Assembly: GCA_905210845.1 (NCBI GenBank)
Contig: CAJLYG010000056.1
Span: 1-15,701, forward strand
DNA from: an uncultured Prevotella sp.
GTDB lineage: Bacteria > Bacteroidota > Bacteroidia > Bacteroidales > Bacteroidaceae
Reading direction: 5' to 3'
Length of the DNA: 15,701 nt
Shown: piece after piece, positions 13,339 through 15,701 of the stretch
Layout: each line of letters begins with the position of its first letter
Numbering within the stretch: position 1 is the first letter of the stretch
Program-made: the position numbers and the translations under genes
The notes under the pieces: generated by a model
The model's database searches: none
What the model was told of the DNA's origin: nothing
Seen by the model: only the letters and a program-made list of their open reading frames with translations

Positions 13339-15701
13339 ATGAAGGGAATACGGGATATTATTAAGGAAAGAATCCTGGTGTTGGATGGTGCCATGGGCAC
13401 CATGATACAAAGTTACGGCTTGACAGAAAGTGATTTCCGCGGATACCGGTTCATGAAAGCTCCTGGGCTGATGAAAGGCAACAATGATATGCTGAACCTA
13501 ACCCGTCCAGATGTTATTTTGGATATTCATCGCCGCTATCTGAAAGCTGGAGCAGACTTGATAGAGACCAATACCTTTTCGTCTCAGCGGATTTCCCAAA
13601 TGGATTATCACCTGGAACATGAGGCTTCAGAGATTGCCTACGAAGGGGCAAGGCTTGCCAGGCAGGCTGCTGATGAATTTTCCTCTGATGCCCAGCCGAG
13701 GTTTGTATTGGGATCTGTAGGACCAACCAACAAAACTTGTTCCATCAGTCCGGATGTCAGTAACCCGGCTTCCCGAGAGATTACTTATGATCAGCTCTTT
13801 GAAGCGTACGTGGAACAGATCCTGGCCCTTATCGACGGGGGTATAGACGGAATCCTCATCGAGACAATCTTTGATACGCTGAATGCAAAATGCGCCATCG
13901 ATGCATCGATGGAATCGATGAAAAGGAAAGGAAAGGATCTTCCCATTATGCTCAGCTTGACGGTCAGCGACCTTGCCGGAAGAACGTTGAGCGGACAGAC
14001 GATTGAGGCATTCCTCGCCAGTATCAGCAGTTATCCTGTATTCTCAGTCGGACTGAACTGCTCTTTTGGCGCAAGACAAATGAAGCCCTTCCTTGAACAG
14101 ATGTGCCAGCATTCACCTTATTATATATCTGCATATCCAAATGCAGGCTTGCCGAATTCCTTAGGACAATATGACGAGACCGCAGCTTCGATGGCTCCGC
14201 AAATAGCCGAATTCATCGATGAGGGCTTAGTCAATATCATTGGGGGGTGCTGTGGGACAACTGACGAGTTTATAGTACGTTACGCACAATTAGTGAAAGG
14301 GAAGAAGCCACATCTGCCTATGCCCAAACCTAAGAACATGTTGCTTTCTGGACTGGAGCCCCTGGAAGTGCGTCCGGGCATGTTTATCAACGTTGGAGAG
14401 CGTTGCAACGTGGCAGGTTCTCGGAAGTTCCTACGGCTGATTAAAGAAAAAAACTATGAAGAGGCGATGAGCATCGCCCGAAAGCAAGTGGATGATGGGG
14501 CACTTGTCATTGATATCAACATGGATGACGGATTGTTGGATGCCAAATCCGAGATGGTCAACTTCCTCAACCTGATCGCCTCAGAACCTGATATCGCGCG
14601 AGTGCCCGTCATGATCGACTCCTCGAAATGGGATGTCATCCAAGCTGCCTTGAAATGCGTGCAAGGCAAATGCATCGTGAATTCCATTTCCCTGAAGGAA
14701 GGAGAGGAGGCTTTTATCGCCCATGCCAAGGATGTGATGAGGTATGGGGCTGCCTGTGTAGTGATGTGCTTTGATGAGATCGGGCAGGCTACTTCCTACG
14801 AACGGCGAATAGAAATAGCGCAAAGGGCTTACCGCATCTTGACTGAGCAGGTAGGGATGAACCCTCTTGACATCATTTTTGACCCCAACGTGTTGGCCAT
14901 CGCGACCGGAATGGAGGAACATGACAATTATGCTGTCGACTTCATTCGAGCCACGAGATGGATCCGCAAGCATCTGCCAGGGGCGCATGTCAGCGGAGGA
15001 GTAAGCAATTTGTCTTTTTCCTTCCGTGGCAATAATTATATCCGTGAGGCAATCCATGCTGTCTTTCTCTACCATTCCATTCAGAATGGGCAGGATTTTG
15101 GCATCGTTAACCCCGCGACAAAGGTTACTTATGAAGATATTCCCAAGGATCAGCTAACCATCATAGAGGATGTCGTCCTCAATCGCCGGAAAGGTGCAGC
15201 TGAAGACCTGATAGACTTGGCAGGGAAGATCAAAGCTGAACAGGATGCTGCCAAGGATGCCAAACTGAATGGACTGTCCCTTCCTGAAAAGAAAGAAGAG
15301 GAGTGGCACCAAGGAGATATCAAGCATCGCTTGGCAAATGCCTTGCGAAAGGGAATCGGAGATTATTTGGAAGATGACCTCCATGAAGCCCTCCAAATCT
15401 ATCCCCATGCAGTGGACATCATAGAAGGTCCTTTGATGGATGGCATGAACGAGGTTGGGAAGCTCTTTGGTGAGGGAAAGATGTTTCTTCCCCAAGTCGT
15501 GAAGACCGCGCGCACGATGAAGCAGGCCGTGGCGATTCTCCAACCCTATATTGAGGCGGAAAAGAAAGAAGGCTCTGCCAAGGCAGGGAAGGTACTTATG
15601 GCTACAGTGAAAGGAGATGTCCATGACATTGGCAAGAATATTGTCTCCGTAGTCATGGCATGCAACAACTATGAGGTTGTCGACTTAGGCGCGATGGTCC
15701 C
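13339..15701 (+). CDS. metH: Cobalamin-dependent methionine synthase MetH (partial, 3' end outside window)
   Basis: The frame is open from ATG 13339 to the window end: 787 codons of a protein usually about 1,200 residues long. The homocysteine domain (1-325) begins [13 protein letters not shown] and has the zinc ligands Cys241 (VGLNCSFG) and Cys304-Cys305 (GGCCGTT). The methyltetrahydrofolate (pterin) domain starts near 349 ([16 protein letters not shown]) and includes [19 protein letters not shown] cobalamin cap helix bundle (about 665-745) follows, then the B12 domain with DVHDIGKN: Asp760, His762 (the cobalt ligand) and Gly765. The reactivation domain lies past the edge. It makes methionine from homocysteine. 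Start codon: first in-frame ATG, 71 nt after smpB. No B12 riboswitch is visible upstream. Confidence 0.96.
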   Translation, partial: MKGIRDIIKERILVLDGAMGTMIQSYGLTESDFRGYRFMKAPGLMKGNNDMLNLTRPDVILDIHRRYLKAGADLIETNTFSSQRISQMDYHLEHEASEIAYEGARLARQAADEFSSDAQPRFVLGSVGPTNKTCSISPDVSNPASREITYDQLFEAYVEQILALIDGGIDGILIETIFDTLNAKCAIDASMESMKRKGKDLPIMLSLTVSDLAGRTLSGQTIEAFLASISSYPVFSVGLNCSFGARQMKPFLEQMCQHSPYYISAYPNAGLPNSLGQYDETAASMAPQIAEFIDEGLVNIIGGCCGTTDEFIVRYAQLVKGKKPHLPMPKPKNMLLSGLEPLEVRPGMFINVGERCNVAGSRKFLRLIKEKNYEEAMSIARKQVDDGALVIDINMDDGLLDAKSEMVNFLNLIASEPDIARVPVMIDSSKWDVIQAALKCVQGKCIVNSISLKEGEEAFIAHAKDVMRYGAACVVMCFDEIGQATSYERRIEIAQRAYRILTEQVGMNPLDIIFDPNVLAIATGMEEHDNYAVDFIRATRWIRKHLPGAHVSGGVSNLSFSFRGNNYIREAIHAVFLYHSIQNGQDFGIVNPATKVTYEDIPKDQLTIIEDVVLNRRKGAAEDLIDLAGKIKAEQDAAKDAKLNGLSLPEKKEEEWHQGDIKHRLANALRKGIGDYLEDDLHEALQIYPHAVDIIEGPLMDGMNEVGKLFGEGKMFLPQVVKTARTMKQAVAILQPYIEAEKKEGSAKAGKVLMATVKGDVHDIGKNIVSVVMACNNYEVVDLGAMV

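Overview
Most of the window (about 1.87 kb to the right end) reads as a Bacteroidota chromosome, probably Prevotellaceae-like. Several genes have the Bacteroidota promoter form (TAnnTTTG, in two cases with TTTG 19-20 nt upstream), start codons lack clear Shine-Dalgarno sequences, and the gene set (ftsY-rimO-HU, a LysM protein with an HU head, a GGGtGRT protein with an NifU-like scaffold) fits that phylum. The first ~1.87 kb looks different: a strong GAGGA ribosome binding site, TATAAT-type promoters and a terminator with a long U-tract, all typical of Bacillota. The two styles meet inside ftsY, of which only the C-terminal part remains.

Layout. 1-147: tail of an unrecognised gene, followed by a terminator. 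362-1759: a candidate modification-dependent restriction protein (PUA/EVE-like head, PD-(D/E)XK-like centre, second PUA-like tail). 1765-1873: a promoter and what resembles the end of an IS21-family element, including a ribosome binding site, running straight into the ftsY fragment. 1876-5387: ftsY (truncated), rimO, an HU protein and an HU-transmembrane-LysM protein, all with overlapping ends. 5394-6011: a convergent LolA-like periplasmic protein. 6012-6798: no protein gene, but two good plus-strand terminators downstream of promoter-like boxes (candidate small RNAs), then a dense block of repeats. 6799-8088: an exported alpha/beta hydrolase. 8541-9641: a CDF metal-ion exporter. 9642-10213: a gene remnant, a possible 54-residue membrane protein and a terminator. 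10214-11949: two-gene operon of a NifU-like scaffold and a GGGtGRT protein, with an operator-like inverted repeat at its promoter. 12283 to the end: a DMP19-family gene, smpB and metH (cut by the window edge).

How the genes relate. The ftsY-rimO-HU-LysM run is a translationally coupled housekeeping operon (protein targeting, ribosome modification, nucleoid, possibly nucleoid-envelope contact). The scaffold/GGGtGRT pair is probably one iron-sulfur-related system of unknown purpose. DMP19, smpB and perhaps metH share one promoter. The restriction-like gene is the best defence candidate, but whether it belongs to the same genome as the rest depends on whether the join at about 1873 is biological or an assembly artefact.
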